Source: Gammaproteobacteria bacterium (GTDB taxonomy: Bacteria > Pseudomonadota > Gammaproteobacteria > Porifericomitales > Porifericomitaceae). From it: a DNA stretch of 14,844 nucleotides. Where the stretch lies: the NCBI GenBank assembly GCA_028817255.1, contig JAPPQA010000056.1, positions 1 through 14,844 on the forward strand. Reading direction: 5' to 3'. The translations under genes and the position numbers were made by a program. The stretch's first letter is position 1, and the number at the start of each line of letters is the position of its first letter. Positions 5,953 through 13,679 of the stretch are shown one piece after another. The notes under the pieces were generated by a model. That model saw only the letters and a list, made by a program, of their open reading frames with translations. It made no database searches and was not told where the DNA came from.

Positions 5953-7050
5953 TCAGCCGCGCGCGTACCGGGCGATGATGCGGCGAATCTCTTCGGGGTC
6001 GGGCGCCGCCCGGACGATATCCCCCTCCACCTGGCGGAGCGCGATGTCCGGGTCCTTGAGGCCATGACCGGTCAGCGTGCAGACCACGGTGCTCCCGGCG
6101 GCGATGCGCCCCTGGCGGCAATCGTCAATCAGGCCGGCCAGCGCCGCCGCCGAGGCCGGTTCGCAGAAGACGCCTTCCGCCGCCAGCAGCCTTTGCGCGG
6201 CCAGCAGTTCCTCGTCCTGGCAACAGGCGAACCAGCCCTGCGACTCGCGGCACGCCTGCCAGGCCAGGTCCCAGGACTGCGGCTTGCCGATGCGAATCGC
6301 CGTCGCCACGGTCTCGGGCGCCGCCACCGGCTCGCCGCCCACGAAGGGCGCGGCGCCGGCGGCCTGGTAGCCGCACATCCGAGGACAGGCGGAGATGGCC
6401 CCGTCGTCGCGGTACTCCCGATATCCCATCCAATAAGCCGATATGTTGCCGGCGTTGCCCACCGGCAGGCAGTGGTAATCCGGGGCGCGGCCCAGCACGT
6501 CCACGACCTCGAAAGCGGCGCTTTTCTGGCCCTGCAGACGCCAGGGGTTGACCGAGTTGACGACGGCAAGCTCTCCCGAGCGGGCCAGCTCCCGCACTAT
6601 CTGCATCCCGTCGTCGAAGTTGCCTTGGATCTGCACCACCACGGCGCCGTGCATCAGCGCCTGGGCCAGCTTGCCGCGCGCGATCTTCCCCTCCGGGATC
6701 AGGACGAAGGCGGCGAGGCCGGCGCGCGCCGCGTAGGCGGCCGCCGAGGCGGAGGTATTGCCGGTAGAGGCGCAAACCACCGCCCGCTGGCCGGCGGCGA
6801 GGGCATGCGTCACCGCCAGAGTCATGCCGCGATCTTTGAAGGAGCCAGTGGGATTCAGCCCTTCGCACTTCGCATACAGCTCCAGTTCCACGCCCAGTCG
6901 TTCCGCGGCGCCCTCCAGGCGCAACAGCGGCGTGTCGCCCTCGCCCAGGCTGATCACCCGGGCGCCGGCGGGCACGGACAGCCGCTCCCGGTAACGCCGG
7001 ATCACGCCGCCGCCCGGCGCCAGCCGCGGGGCCTGCACCGAGACGCTCAC
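5953..7050 (-). CDS. thrC: Threonine synthase
   Basis: A 365-residue PLP enzyme that converts O-phospho-L-homoserine to L-threonine, the last step of the pathway, in the cytoplasm. The PLP lysine lies in NPTGSFKDRGM (Lys72), the phosphate-binding region includes CASTGNTSASAAAYA, and LPVGNAGNISAYW is the glycine-rich cofactor-phosphate loop. The length fits the short class of bacterial threonine synthase. The start is the GTG at 7050, which overlaps the hom stop codon (GTGA) and has GGAG 8 nt upstream (7059-7062); a second in-frame GTG at 7038 has no such site. It follows hom directly and is co-translated with it. thrB, the kinase between hom and thrC, is not in this window and must lie elsewhere. 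Confidence 0.96.
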   Translation of the reverse strand: MSVSVQAPRLAPGGGVIRRYRERLSVPAGARVISLGEGDTPLLRLEGAAERLGVELELYAKCEGLNPTGSFKDRGMTLAVTHALAAGQRAVVCASTGNTSASAAAYAARAGLAAFVLIPEGKIARGKLAQALMHGAVVVQIQGNFDDGMQIVRELARSGELAVVNSVNPWRLQGQKSAAFEVVDVLGRAPDYHCLPVGNAGNISAYWMGYREYRDDGAISACPRMCGYQAAGAAPFVGGEPVAAPETVATAIRIGKPQSWDLAWQACRESQGWFACCQDEELLAAQRLLAAEGVFCEPASAAALAGLIDDCRQGRIAAGSTVVCTLTGHGLKDPDIALRQVEGDIVRAAPDPEEIRRIIARYARG

Positions 7051-8351
7051 GCCAGGGTCTCCAGACGAATGCGGGCGATGTCTCCGGAGACGGCGTCCAG
7101 GCGGCGAATCTTTGCCAGCGCCCGGTCCATGCGCCCCTCCAGAACTTGCTGGGTCAGCAGAATCACCGGCACGCGCGCAGCGGAAGATGCCGGCTCCTTC
7201 TGCAGCACCGCCTCGATGCTGATCTGGAACTCTCCCAGGATTCCGGCCACCTGCGACAACACGCCGGGCCGGTCTTCGGCCTGCAGGCGCAGATAATAGG
7301 CGGTGGTCGCGCGCTCCATGTCCAGGACGGGGATGTCCTCCAGGGGCTCGAAGGCGAGATAGGGCACCTGCCGCTCGGGAGCGCCGCCCATCATGCGGCT
7401 GATGTCCACCAAATCGGCCACCACCGCCGAGGCGGTGGGCGCGCCGCCCGCGCCGGGGCCGTAATAGGCATTGGCGCCCAGGGCGTCGCCGTGCAGAAAC
7501 ACGGCGTTCATGGCGCCGCATACCCCCGCCAGCAAATGACTCCGCGGGACCAGCGTCGGGTGCACGCGCAACTCGATCCCCTCGGGCGAGCGGCGGGCGA
7601 TCCCCAAGTGCTTGACGCAGTAGCCCAACTCCCGGGCGTAGGCGATATCCTCCGCCGCGATCCCCTCGATGCCCTCGCGGTAAACCCGGTCGAAGCGCAA
7701 CGGGATGCCAAAGGCGATGGCGGCCAGGATCGTCAATTTGTGGGCAGCGTCGGTGCCCTCGATGTCGAAGCGCGGGTCGGCCTCGGCGTAGCCCAGGCGC
7801 TGGGCCTCGGCCAATATGTCGGCAAAACCGCCCCTGCTTTCGCCCATGGCGCTCAGAATGTAATTCGTCGTGCCGTTGATGATCCCGGCAAGCGAGGCGA
7901 TGCGGTTGCCCGCAAGCCCCTCGCGGATGGCCTTGACGATGGGAATGCCGCCCGCCACGGCGGCCTCGAAGGCGACGACGACGCCGCGGCGCCGGGCGGC
8001 GGCAAAGATTTCGTCCCCGTGCAGAGCGATCAGCGCCTTGTTGGCGGTGACCACATGCTTGCCGTGCTCCAGCGCCTCCAGGACCCATTGCCGCGCCGGC
8101 GACAAGCCGCCCATCAGCTCGACCACCACATCTATTTCCCGGGCGGCGACCACCGCTCGCGAGTCGGCGACCAGTTCGATCCCGTCCGTAGCCACTGGCC
8201 GCTTGCGCCCCGGATCGCGAACGCAGGCGCAAGCGAGGACGATCTCGCGCCCCGCCCGGCGTCGAATCTCCTCGCGGTTGCGCCGCAGGACCTCCGCCGT
8301 GGCGCCGCCCACGGTGCCCAGCCCGAGCAGCCCTACTCGCAGCGGCGCCAA
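7047..8351 (-). CDS. hom: Homoserine dehydrogenase with C-terminal ACT domain
   Basis: A 434-residue monofunctional enzyme that reduces aspartate semialdehyde to homoserine with NAD(P)H, the branch point to threonine and methionine. The nucleotide-binding motif GLGTVG is at 10-15; TANKALI and AAVAGGIPIVKAIREGL belong to the catalytic/substrate region, and the dimerisation segment INGTTNYIL and the family signature around FDIEGTDAAHKL follow. An ACT domain closes the protein (YYLRLQAEDRPGVLSQVAGI onward, the last 80 or so residues), which in this family gives feedback control by threonine. No ATG fits the N-terminus. TTG at 8351 is chosen because it follows a G-rich ribosome-site-like run (about 8355-8361) and gives the usual short lead to the Rossmann fold. 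No aspartokinase domain is fused. It lies 44 bp after alaC. Confidence 0.95.
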   Translation of the reverse strand: MAPLRVGLLGLGTVGGATAEVLRRNREEIRRRAGREIVLACACVRDPGRKRPVATDGIELVADSRAVVAAREIDVVVELMGGLSPARQWVLEALEHGKHVVTANKALIALHGDEIFAAARRRGVVVAFEAAVAGGIPIVKAIREGLAGNRIASLAGIINGTTNYILSAMGESRGGFADILAEAQRLGYAEADPRFDIEGTDAAHKLTILAAIAFGIPLRFDRVYREGIEGIAAEDIAYARELGYCVKHLGIARRSPEGIELRVHPTLVPRSHLLAGVCGAMNAVFLHGDALGANAYYGPGAGGAPTASAVVADLVDISRMMGGAPERQVPYLAFEPLEDIPVLDMERATTAYYLRLQAEDRPGVLSQVAGILGEFQISIEAVLQKEPASSAARVPVILLTQQVLEGRMDRALAKIRRLDAVSGDIARIRLETLA

Positions 8352-8395
8352 CAGTCCCCCCCGGGACGAGCCCGGGTCCCGCCGCCGCGCACCGG

Positions 8396-9619
8396 CTATC
8401 CCCTCCCCGCCAGAGGCACCGCCCGCGGGCCGGCGTCGGCGCGCAGCATCTCCCGAATGCCGCGCACGGCCTGGCGGGTGCGGTGCGCGTTCTCGATCAG
8501 GGAAAAGCGCACATATCCCTCGCCGTACTCTCCGAAGCCCACGCCGGGAGAGACCGCCACCCGGGCCTGCAACAGCATTTTCTTGGCGAACTCCAGGGAA
8601 CCCAGCGCGCGGCAGGACTCGGGTATGCGGGCCCAAACGAACATGGTCGCCCGCGGCTTCGCCACCGGCCAACCGGCGGCGTTCATGCCGTCGCACAGCA
8701 CGTCGCGGCGCTTGCGGTACATCTCGCGCACCTGTTCCACGCAGTCCTGCGGCCCCTGCAGGGCGGCCAGGGCGGCCACCTGCACGGGAGTGAACAGACC
8801 GTAATCCATATAAGACTTCAGCCGCGCCAGGGCATGCACCAACTTGCGGTTGCCCACCATAAAGCCCACGCGCCAGCCCGGCATGTTGTAACTCTTGGAC
8901 ATGGTGAAGAACTCCACCGCCACCTCCCGGGCGCCCGGCACCTGCAGGATGGAAGGCGCCTGGTAACCGTCGAACACGAGGTCGGCGTAAGCCAGGTCCT
9001 GCACCACCCAGATCTTGTACTCCCGCGCCATCTCCACGACCCTCTCGAAGAACGGCGCCTCTACGCACAGCGTCGTCGGGTTGGAGGGAAAGTTGAGCAG
9101 CAGCAGCTTCGGGCGCGGCCAGCAGCGGTGAATTGCCTGCTCCAGTTCGGCGAAGAAATCGCTGCCCGAACCGATGGGCACGTGCCGCACGTCGGCGCCC
9201 GCGATCACATGACCGAAACAATGGATGGGATAGGCGGGATTGGGAATCAGCACCACATCGCCATGGTCCGCCACCGCCATCGCCAAGTGCGCCAGCCCCT
9301 CCTTCGAGCCCATGGTGACGATCGCCTCGGTTTCCGGATCCAATTCGACGTTGTAGCGGCGCCGGTACCATTGGCAGATGGCCTCGCGCAGGCGCAGAAT
9401 GCCGCGCGAGGTGGAATAGCGATGGGTATCGAGACGGCGCGACACTTCGCTCAACTTCTCGATTACGTGACGCGGCGGCGGCTGGTCGGGATTGCCCATG
9501 CCGAAATCCACGATATCCTCCCCCCGCCGTCGTGCCGCCATCTTCAGCTCGTCAACGATGTGGAAGACGTAGGGGGGGAGACGCCCTACCCGCGCAAATT
9601 CCTCTCTATCCTCTGCCAT
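8396..9619 (-). CDS. alaC: Alanine transaminase AlaC (class I/II PLP aminotransferase)
   Basis: A 407-residue fold-type I aminotransferase that interconverts pyruvate plus glutamate with alanine plus 2-oxoglutarate. It closely follows E. coli AlaC: RLPPYVF near the start (13-19), MAARRRGEDIVDFGMGNPD (27-45), HRYSTSRGI, GSKEGLAHL, the NFPSNPT motif (176-182), DLAYAD (208-213) and the PLP lysine in MSKSYNMPGWR (Lys242). The ATG at 9619 is chosen because MAEDREEFARVGRLPPYVF aligns with the E. coli N-terminus; ATG 9652 would add 11 residues. Neither has a good ribosome site. It is the first gene of the alaC-hom-thrC unit and is divergent from the nitrilase gene, with about 165 bp between them. 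In this position the enzyme was often annotated only as an aspartate/tyrosine aminotransferase family member. Confidence 0.93.
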   Translation of the reverse strand: MAEDREEFARVGRLPPYVFHIVDELKMAARRRGEDIVDFGMGNPDQPPPRHVIEKLSEVSRRLDTHRYSTSRGILRLREAICQWYRRRYNVELDPETEAIVTMGSKEGLAHLAMAVADHGDVVLIPNPAYPIHCFGHVIAGADVRHVPIGSGSDFFAELEQAIHRCWPRPKLLLLNFPSNPTTLCVEAPFFERVVEMAREYKIWVVQDLAYADLVFDGYQAPSILQVPGAREVAVEFFTMSKSYNMPGWRVGFMVGNRKLVHALARLKSYMDYGLFTPVQVAALAALQGPQDCVEQVREMYRKRRDVLCDGMNAAGWPVAKPRATMFVWARIPESCRALGSLEFAKKMLLQARVAVSPGVGFGEYGEGYVRFSLIENAHRTRQAVRGIREMLRADAGPRAVPLAGRG

Positions 9620-9667
9620 TTTGGGTAAACTTGTCCGCGATCTTCCCGGCATTTTCGTTGCGTAACG

Positions 9668-9680
9668 TGCTAGTCTAGCA
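9668..9680. promoter_or_regulatory. Palindrome between divergent alaC and nitrilase genes
   Basis: TGCTAG-T-CTAGCA is a perfect 13-bp inverted repeat about 50 bp upstream of the alaC start and 104 bp upstream of the nitrilase start. Its place in the shared upstream region suits a regulator site, or part of overlapping promoters (TATGCT reads on the minus strand). No known operator is recognised. Confidence 0.35.
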
Positions 9681-9783
9681 TAGCCTCCCGGCAGGCGGCG
9701 AACAGGCAACGACAGTTGGGCGACGACGGCCGGCGACGAGGGCCGGCGCGACCACCGGCAGCGGAGCGCACAGGAAACGGAAC

Positions 9784-10602
9784 ATGACCCGAATCGCAGC
9801 GGTGCAAATGACCTCCACGGACCGCGTGGACGACAACCTGGCGGCGGCGGAGCGGCTGATATCCCAGGCCGCCGCCGACGGCGCCCGTCTCGTGTTGCTG
9901 CCGGAGAATTTCGCCTTCATCGGCCGCGGCGAAGAAGACAAGCTGCGCCACCGGGAGCGACCGGGCGACGGCGCGCTACAGCGCTTCCTGGGCGAAACCG
10001 CGCAGCGCCACGACATCTGGCTGGTGGCGGGCACCGTCCCGGTCGCCGGCAGGGAGCCGCGAAAAACGCTGGGACGCTGCCTGCTGTTCGACCCGGAAGG
10101 AAAGCGCGCGGCCCACTACGACAAGATCCACCTGTTCGACGTAGAAGTGAACGGAAAGGAGCGGCTGAGCTACCGGGAGTCCCTGGCCACGGAGGCCGGC
10201 AGCGAGGTCGTGGTGGTCCCGACGCCGCTCGCCAACATCGGCCTGTCGGTCTGCTACGACCTGCGCTTCCCCGAACTGTACCGCGCCATGCACCGCGACG
10301 GCGTACAGCTGATCTGCGTGCCCGCGGCCTTTACCGAACCCACCGGACGGGCGCACTGGCACTTCCTGCTGCGCGCCCGCGCGGTGGAAAATCTGTGCTA
10401 CGTGCTCGCCGCCAACCAGGACGGGCGCCATGCCGACGGCCGGGCCACTTACGGACACAGCCTGATCGTCGATCCCTGGGGGCGAATCCTGGCGGAGGCG
10501 GAGGCCGGACCGGGCGTAGTGACGGCAGACATGGAGCTGTCCGGTCTGCAGGAAATGCGGGAACGGTTCCCCGCGCTGAACCATCGGAGGTTGTCGTTAT
10601 GA
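9784..10602 (+). CDS. Nitrilase-family carbon-nitrogen hydrolase (Nit1/YbeM-type amidase)
   Basis: A 272-residue cytoplasmic amidase of the nitrilase superfamily. The Glu-Lys-Cys catalytic triad is complete: Glu41 in LLPENF, Lys114 in HYDKIHLFDV and Cys157 in LSVCYDLRFPE. The CYDLRFPELYR and AFTEPTGRAHW segments fit the Nit/YbeM subgroup, whose best-characterised members hydrolyse deaminated glutathione; an omega-amidase activity is the other reading, and the substrate is inferred. The ATG at 9784 has AGGAAA 6 nt upstream (9772-9777). The stop overlaps the tldD start (ATGA), so the two are translated together, a pairing common in proteobacteria, where yhdP often precedes them; it does not here. 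Confidence 0.93.
   Translation: MTRIAAVQMTSTDRVDDNLAAAERLISQAAADGARLVLLPENFAFIGRGEEDKLRHRERPGDGALQRFLGETAQRHDIWLVAGTVPVAGREPRKTLGRCLLFDPEGKRAAHYDKIHLFDVEVNGKERLSYRESLATEAGSEVVVVPTPLANIGLSVCYDLRFPELYRAMHRDGVQLICVPAAFTEPTGRAHWHFLLRARAVENLCYVLAANQDGRHADGRATYGHSLIVDPWGRILAEAEAGPGVVTADMELSGLQEMRERFPALNHRRLSL
10585..10590 (+). promoter_or_regulatory. Ribosome binding site fixing the tldD start
   Basis: CGGAGG ends 8 nt before the ATG at 10599, inside the end of the nitrilase gene. It settles the tldD start against the much longer open frame that begins at 10395 and the internal ATG at 10620. Confidence 0.8.
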
Positions 10603-12080
10603 GCGCCGCGAAAGAGTTTATGAACAAGGACCGGGCGCTGCAGATCGCCCGCAAGCGACTGCTGGCGCCGGCAGGGCTGGCCGAGACCGAGTTGGAACGG
10701 ACGCTGGGGCGCATCATGCGCGGCGGCATAGACTCCGGCGAATTGTATTTCGAGTCCGCGCGCTCGGAGTCCTGGCGCCTCGAAGACGGCGCTGTCAAGG
10801 ACGCCAGCTACGACTTGAGCGAGGGCGTGGGGGTGCGGGCCGTCCGGGGCAGCCGCACCGGACTCGCCTACTCCGACGAGATCCTGCCAACGGCCTTGCT
10901 GCGCGCCGCCGGCACGGCGCGCGGCATCGCCGCCGGCACCCGCGGCGGCCGTCTCCAGGCATGGAAACGGCAGCAGGCGCCGGCGCTGTACCCCGACGGC
11001 GATCCGCTCGCCTCCCTGGACACCGAGGCGAAACTCGGCCTGCTGCGACGACTGGATGCCGAGGCGCGCGCCATGGACCCGCGGGTGCAGCAGGTGTTCC
11101 TGGGACTGAGCGGTTCCCATACCACCATTCTGGTCGCCGACAGCGACGGCACGCTACAGGCCGACATACGCCCCCTGGTGCGCCTCAACGTGAGCGTGCT
11201 GGTCGAACAGAAGGGCCGCCGCGAGCGCGGCAGCTCCGGCGGCGGCGGACGTTTCGGCTACGACTACTTTCTGCAAGAGGGGCGCGCCTCCGGCTACGTC
11301 AAAGAGGCGGTGGAATCGGCCCTGGTCAATCTGGAAGCCGAGGCGGCGCCGGCAGGCGCCATGCAGGTCGTGCTGGGCCCCGGCTGGCCCGGCATTCTCC
11401 TGCACGAAGCGATCGGACACGGCCTGGAAGGCGACTTCAACCGCAAGCGCATCTCCGCCTTCAGCAACCGCCTCGGCGAGCGGGTGGCCTCCCCTGCCTG
11501 CACCATCGTGGACGACGGCACCATACCCAACCGCCGCGGCTCGCTCGCCGTGGACGACGAGGGAACGCCTGCCGAGTGCACCGTGCTGATCGAGCGCGGC
11601 ATCCTGCGCGGCTACATGCAAGACAAGCTGAACGCCAAGCTCATGGGAATGCGGCCCACCGGCAACGGCCGCCGCGAGTCTTACGCCTGCCTGACCATAC
11701 CCAGGATGACCAACACCTACATGCTGGCCGGCGAGCATGCGCCGGAAGAGATCATCGCCTCCGTGGAGCGCGGGCTGTACGCCACGCAGTTCGGCGGCGG
11801 CCAAGTGGACATCACCAACGGCAGGTTCGTATTCAGCGCCAGCAGCGCCTTCCTCATCGAGCGCGGCAAAGTGACCCGCCCGGTGAAGGGCGCCACCATC
11901 ATCGGCAACGGCCCGGAGGTGCTCACCCGCATCGCCATGGTAGGCAACGACCTGGCACTGGACAAGGGCATCGGCGTCTGCGGCAAAGAGGGACAATGCG
12001 TGCCCGTGGGAGTCGGCCAGCCCACCCTGCGCATAGACGGCATTACCGTCGGCGGCACCCGAATCGCCGGCGCCGACTGA
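10599..12080 (+). CDS. tldD: Metalloprotease TldD
   Basis: A 493-residue subunit of the TldD/TldE metalloprotease, a cytoplasmic heterodimer that degrades unfolded peptides and helps mature some RiPP peptides such as microcin B17. The zinc-binding HExxxH motif is HEAIGH (269-274) in WPGILLHEAIGHGLEGDFNR. Other conserved blocks are GVGVRAVRG, ADIRPLVRLNVSVLVE, RERGSSGGGGRFGY, YMQDKLNAKLMGMRPTGNG and FGGGQVDITNGRFVFS, in the same order as E. coli TldD (481 residues). The N-terminus is slightly longer (MSAAKEFMNKDRALQIA). It is co-translated with the nitrilase gene. The partner tldE (pmbA) is not in this window, which is normal in many genomes. Confidence 0.97.
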   Translation: MSAAKEFMNKDRALQIARKRLLAPAGLAETELERTLGRIMRGGIDSGELYFESARSESWRLEDGAVKDASYDLSEGVGVRAVRGSRTGLAYSDEILPTALLRAAGTARGIAAGTRGGRLQAWKRQQAPALYPDGDPLASLDTEAKLGLLRRLDAEARAMDPRVQQVFLGLSGSHTTILVADSDGTLQADIRPLVRLNVSVLVEQKGRRERGSSGGGGRFGYDYFLQEGRASGYVKEAVESALVNLEAEAAPAGAMQVVLGPGWPGILLHEAIGHGLEGDFNRKRISAFSNRLGERVASPACTIVDDGTIPNRRGSLAVDDEGTPAECTVLIERGILRGYMQDKLNAKLMGMRPTGNGRRESYACLTIPRMTNTYMLAGEHAPEEIIASVERGLYATQFGGGQVDITNGRFVFSASSAFLIERGKVTRPVKGATIIGNGPEVLTRIAMVGNDLALDKGIGVCGKEGQCVPVGVGQPTLRIDGITVGGTRIAGAD

Positions 12081-12133
12081 CGGCGCGCGCTTCGACAAGG
12101 CCCTTGGCCCGGGAGCCGCGATAGAATGGCGCC

Positions 12134-12346
12134 ATGACGCAGGCGAACATTGAGTTGTTGCGCGCCCTGCGCGAGGCGGGCGCGTCCGAGGAGGCGGCGA
12201 CGGCGGCGGCGCAGTCCGTGGCGCCGGGCGACCAGCTGGCGACGAAGGCGGACTTGGAGGCCCTGGAGGCCCGGCTGGAGGCCCGGCTGACTTGGCGGAT
12301 GGTGGGGCTGGCGGCTGTCGGGATCGCCATTCTGAAGCTGACCTGA
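12134..12346 (+). CDS. Small coiled-coil protein with one C-terminal membrane segment
   Basis: A 70-residue hypothetical protein. It has an Ala/Glu-rich helical N-terminus, a short coiled coil (TKADLEALEARLEARL, about 37-52) and a single hydrophobic segment (WRMVGLAAVGIAILKL, 54-69) that ends the protein, so it looks tail-anchored. It resembles the many small TKADL-containing proteins next to toxin-antitoxin or phage genes and DUF1640-like proteins, but no function can be assigned. The ATG has no ribosome site; TAGAAT lies exactly 6 nt upstream (12122-12127), compatible with a leaderless message. It lies 53 bp after tldD and converges on the MFS gene. Strong Ala/Glu codon bias and the absence of a ribosome site leave some doubt that it is a gene. 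Confidence 0.55.
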   Translation: MTQANIELLRALREAGASEEAATAAAQSVAPGDQLATKADLEALEARLEARLTWRMVGLAAVGIAILKLT

Positions 12347-12376
12347 CTGCACTATTCAAACGCGGCGCGCGCGAAT

Positions 12377-12415
12377 CCCGCCTGCTGCCCCGCCTGCTGA
12401 TGCAGGTTGCCGGGG
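12377..12415. repeat. Short tandem repeat and imperfect hairpin between convergent genes
   Basis: CCCGCCTGCTG occurs at 12377-12387 and 12389-12399. The second copy also forms an imperfect hairpin: CCTGC (12393-12397) with GCAGG (12402-12406), flanked by CCCCG (12388-12392) with CGGGG (12411-12415). Its position between convergent genes fits a bidirectional stop or 3' structure, but neither strand has a T-tract. Confidence 0.35.
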
Positions 12416-12431
12416 TGCCTGGAGAACCCGT

Positions 12432-13679
12432 CTATGAAGTCGGCGGAGTCATGCCGCGGCGGAGATAGCGCCAGGCAAGCCAGGCGCCTGCCAGGCTGGC
12501 CAGGGCGGCGCACTGGAAGCTCTGCTCCGGGCCGAGGCTGCGCCATGCCCAGCCGCCGCAGAGGCTGCCCGCCGCCAGGCCGGCGCCGAAACTGACGCTG
12601 CTGTAGAGGGCCTGGCCGCGACCCAGGTGCGGCTCCGGGAAGAAGCGGCACACGAACTGGATGGCCGCCGCATGGTGCGCGCCGAAGCTGGCGGCGTGCA
12701 GCAGTTGGGCGAACAGCAGCACCGGCAGCGAATCCGCCAGGGCGCCGACCAACAGCCAGCGCAAGGCGGCGAGCAGCAAGGCGGCGAGCAACAGGCGGCG
12801 CGGCCCCAGCCGCGTCAATACGCGATGCATCACGGTGTAGGCGCATACCTCGGCGAGCACCGCCACGGCCCACAGTTGACCGATCAAGCCGGGGAGATAC
12901 CCGCGCTCCTGCAGAAACAGCGAGTAATAGACGTAGTAGGGGCCGTGGCTGGCCTGCATCAGAAAGCAGACGGCCAGCAGGGCCAGAACGGGAGGCCGCC
13001 GCAGGACGGCGCACAGGGGCGTGGCCATGTCCGCGGGGCGGCCCGCGGGGCAACCGTTTTCGCCCGCCGCCCACGGCAGCATCCCGCTCAAAGCCAACAC
13101 AGAGAGCAGCAGGCACATCATGATCGCGGGCAGGCTGGCCACGCCGGCGGCCTGGAACCAGAGTCCCAGCGCCCACACCGACACCAGAAAACCGATGGAA
13201 CCCCAGATGCGCACCCGAGTATAGCCATAGCCGGCAACGCCGAGCTGGCGAAAGGTGGCTGCCTCCACCATCGGCAGCGGCCCGGTCCAGAAAGCGCCGA
13301 ACAACAGCAGCAGCAACAGGTAGTCTCGGTAAGAGTCCGCGAGGAAGAAGCCGGCGAAACTCAGACAGGCGCCCAGGGTCAGCATACGGATCGCCGCCAC
13401 CCGGTTGATTTGCAGACGCTCGGCCAGCCAGGCCCAGACGTTGGGCATAACGCTCTTGGTGGCAATCAAAACGGCGGCCAGCAGGCTGATGGCGAAGGCG
13501 TCGAAGCCTTGCCGTTTCAGGTACAGCGGCCAGTAGGGGAGCAGGCAACCCAGGACGGCGAAGTAGAAGCAGTAGTAACCCGACAGCCTCCAGTGCGGAA
13601 ACCCGGCGGGCAGGACGCCGCCGGGCGTCGCGCCAGCCGCGGCGTCGGCCGCTCCGGAAGCGCCCGTAGGGGCTCTCAA
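12432..13679 (-). CDS. MFS permease, HcaT / phenylpropionate-permease-like
   Basis: A 415-residue inner-membrane transporter with about 12 hydrophobic segments in two halves. LSGYYCFYFAVLGCLLPYWPLYLK near the N-terminus and the loop motif GYTRVRIWGSIGFLVSV are characteristic of the MFS_1-like group that includes HcaT of E. coli, annotated for 3-phenylpropionate uptake. Substrate in this organism is unknown; linkage to aroC rather than to catabolic genes argues against assuming phenylpropionate. No ATG or GTG fits the N-terminus. The best start is the TTG at 13679, overlapping the aroC stop (TTGA); the first 30 or so residues are then Ala/Gly-rich and not membrane-like. It is the downstream partner of aroC in a two-gene unit. 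Confidence 0.85.
   Translation of the reverse strand: MRAPTGASGAADAAAGATPGGVLPAGFPHWRLSGYYCFYFAVLGCLLPYWPLYLKRQGFDAFAISLLAAVLIATKSVMPNVWAWLAERLQINRVAAIRMLTLGACLSFAGFFLADSYRDYLLLLLLFGAFWTGPLPMVEAATFRQLGVAGYGYTRVRIWGSIGFLVSVWALGLWFQAAGVASLPAIMMCLLLSVLALSGMLPWAAGENGCPAGRPADMATPLCAVLRRPPVLALLAVCFLMQASHGPYYVYYSLFLQERGYLPGLIGQLWAVAVLAEVCAYTVMHRVLTRLGPRRLLLAALLLAALRWLLVGALADSLPVLLFAQLLHAASFGAHHAAAIQFVCRFFPEPHLGRGQALYSSVSFGAGLAAGSLCGGWAWRSLGPEQSFQCAALASLAGAWLAWRYLRRGMTPPTS

Noticed and set aside
6064..7296. A 410-codon plus-strand open frame opposite thrC
   Set aside because: Same shadow pattern; thrC on the other strand has all catalytic motifs.
7051..8232. A thrC protein extended by nearly 400 residues upstream in the same open frame
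   Set aside because: The extension is the wrong-frame reading of hom (Arg/Gly-rich); the GTG at 7050 with GGAG and a GTGA overlap is the proper start.
7146..8804. A 552-codon open frame on the plus strand opposite hom and alaC
   Set aside because: Antisense shadow of two well-recognised genes; composition is the His/Gln/Arg-rich pattern produced by reading high-GC codons backwards, with no domain resemblance.
8355..9371. A hom protein extended into alaC as a fused aspartokinase-like N-terminus
   Set aside because: The extra sequence is a frame-shifted reading of alaC with no kinase motifs; hom starts right before its Rossmann motif.
12096..12106. CAAGG-C-CCTTG hairpin after tldD as a terminator
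   Set aside because: The 5-bp arms leave a single-base loop and no T-tract follows; too weak to call.
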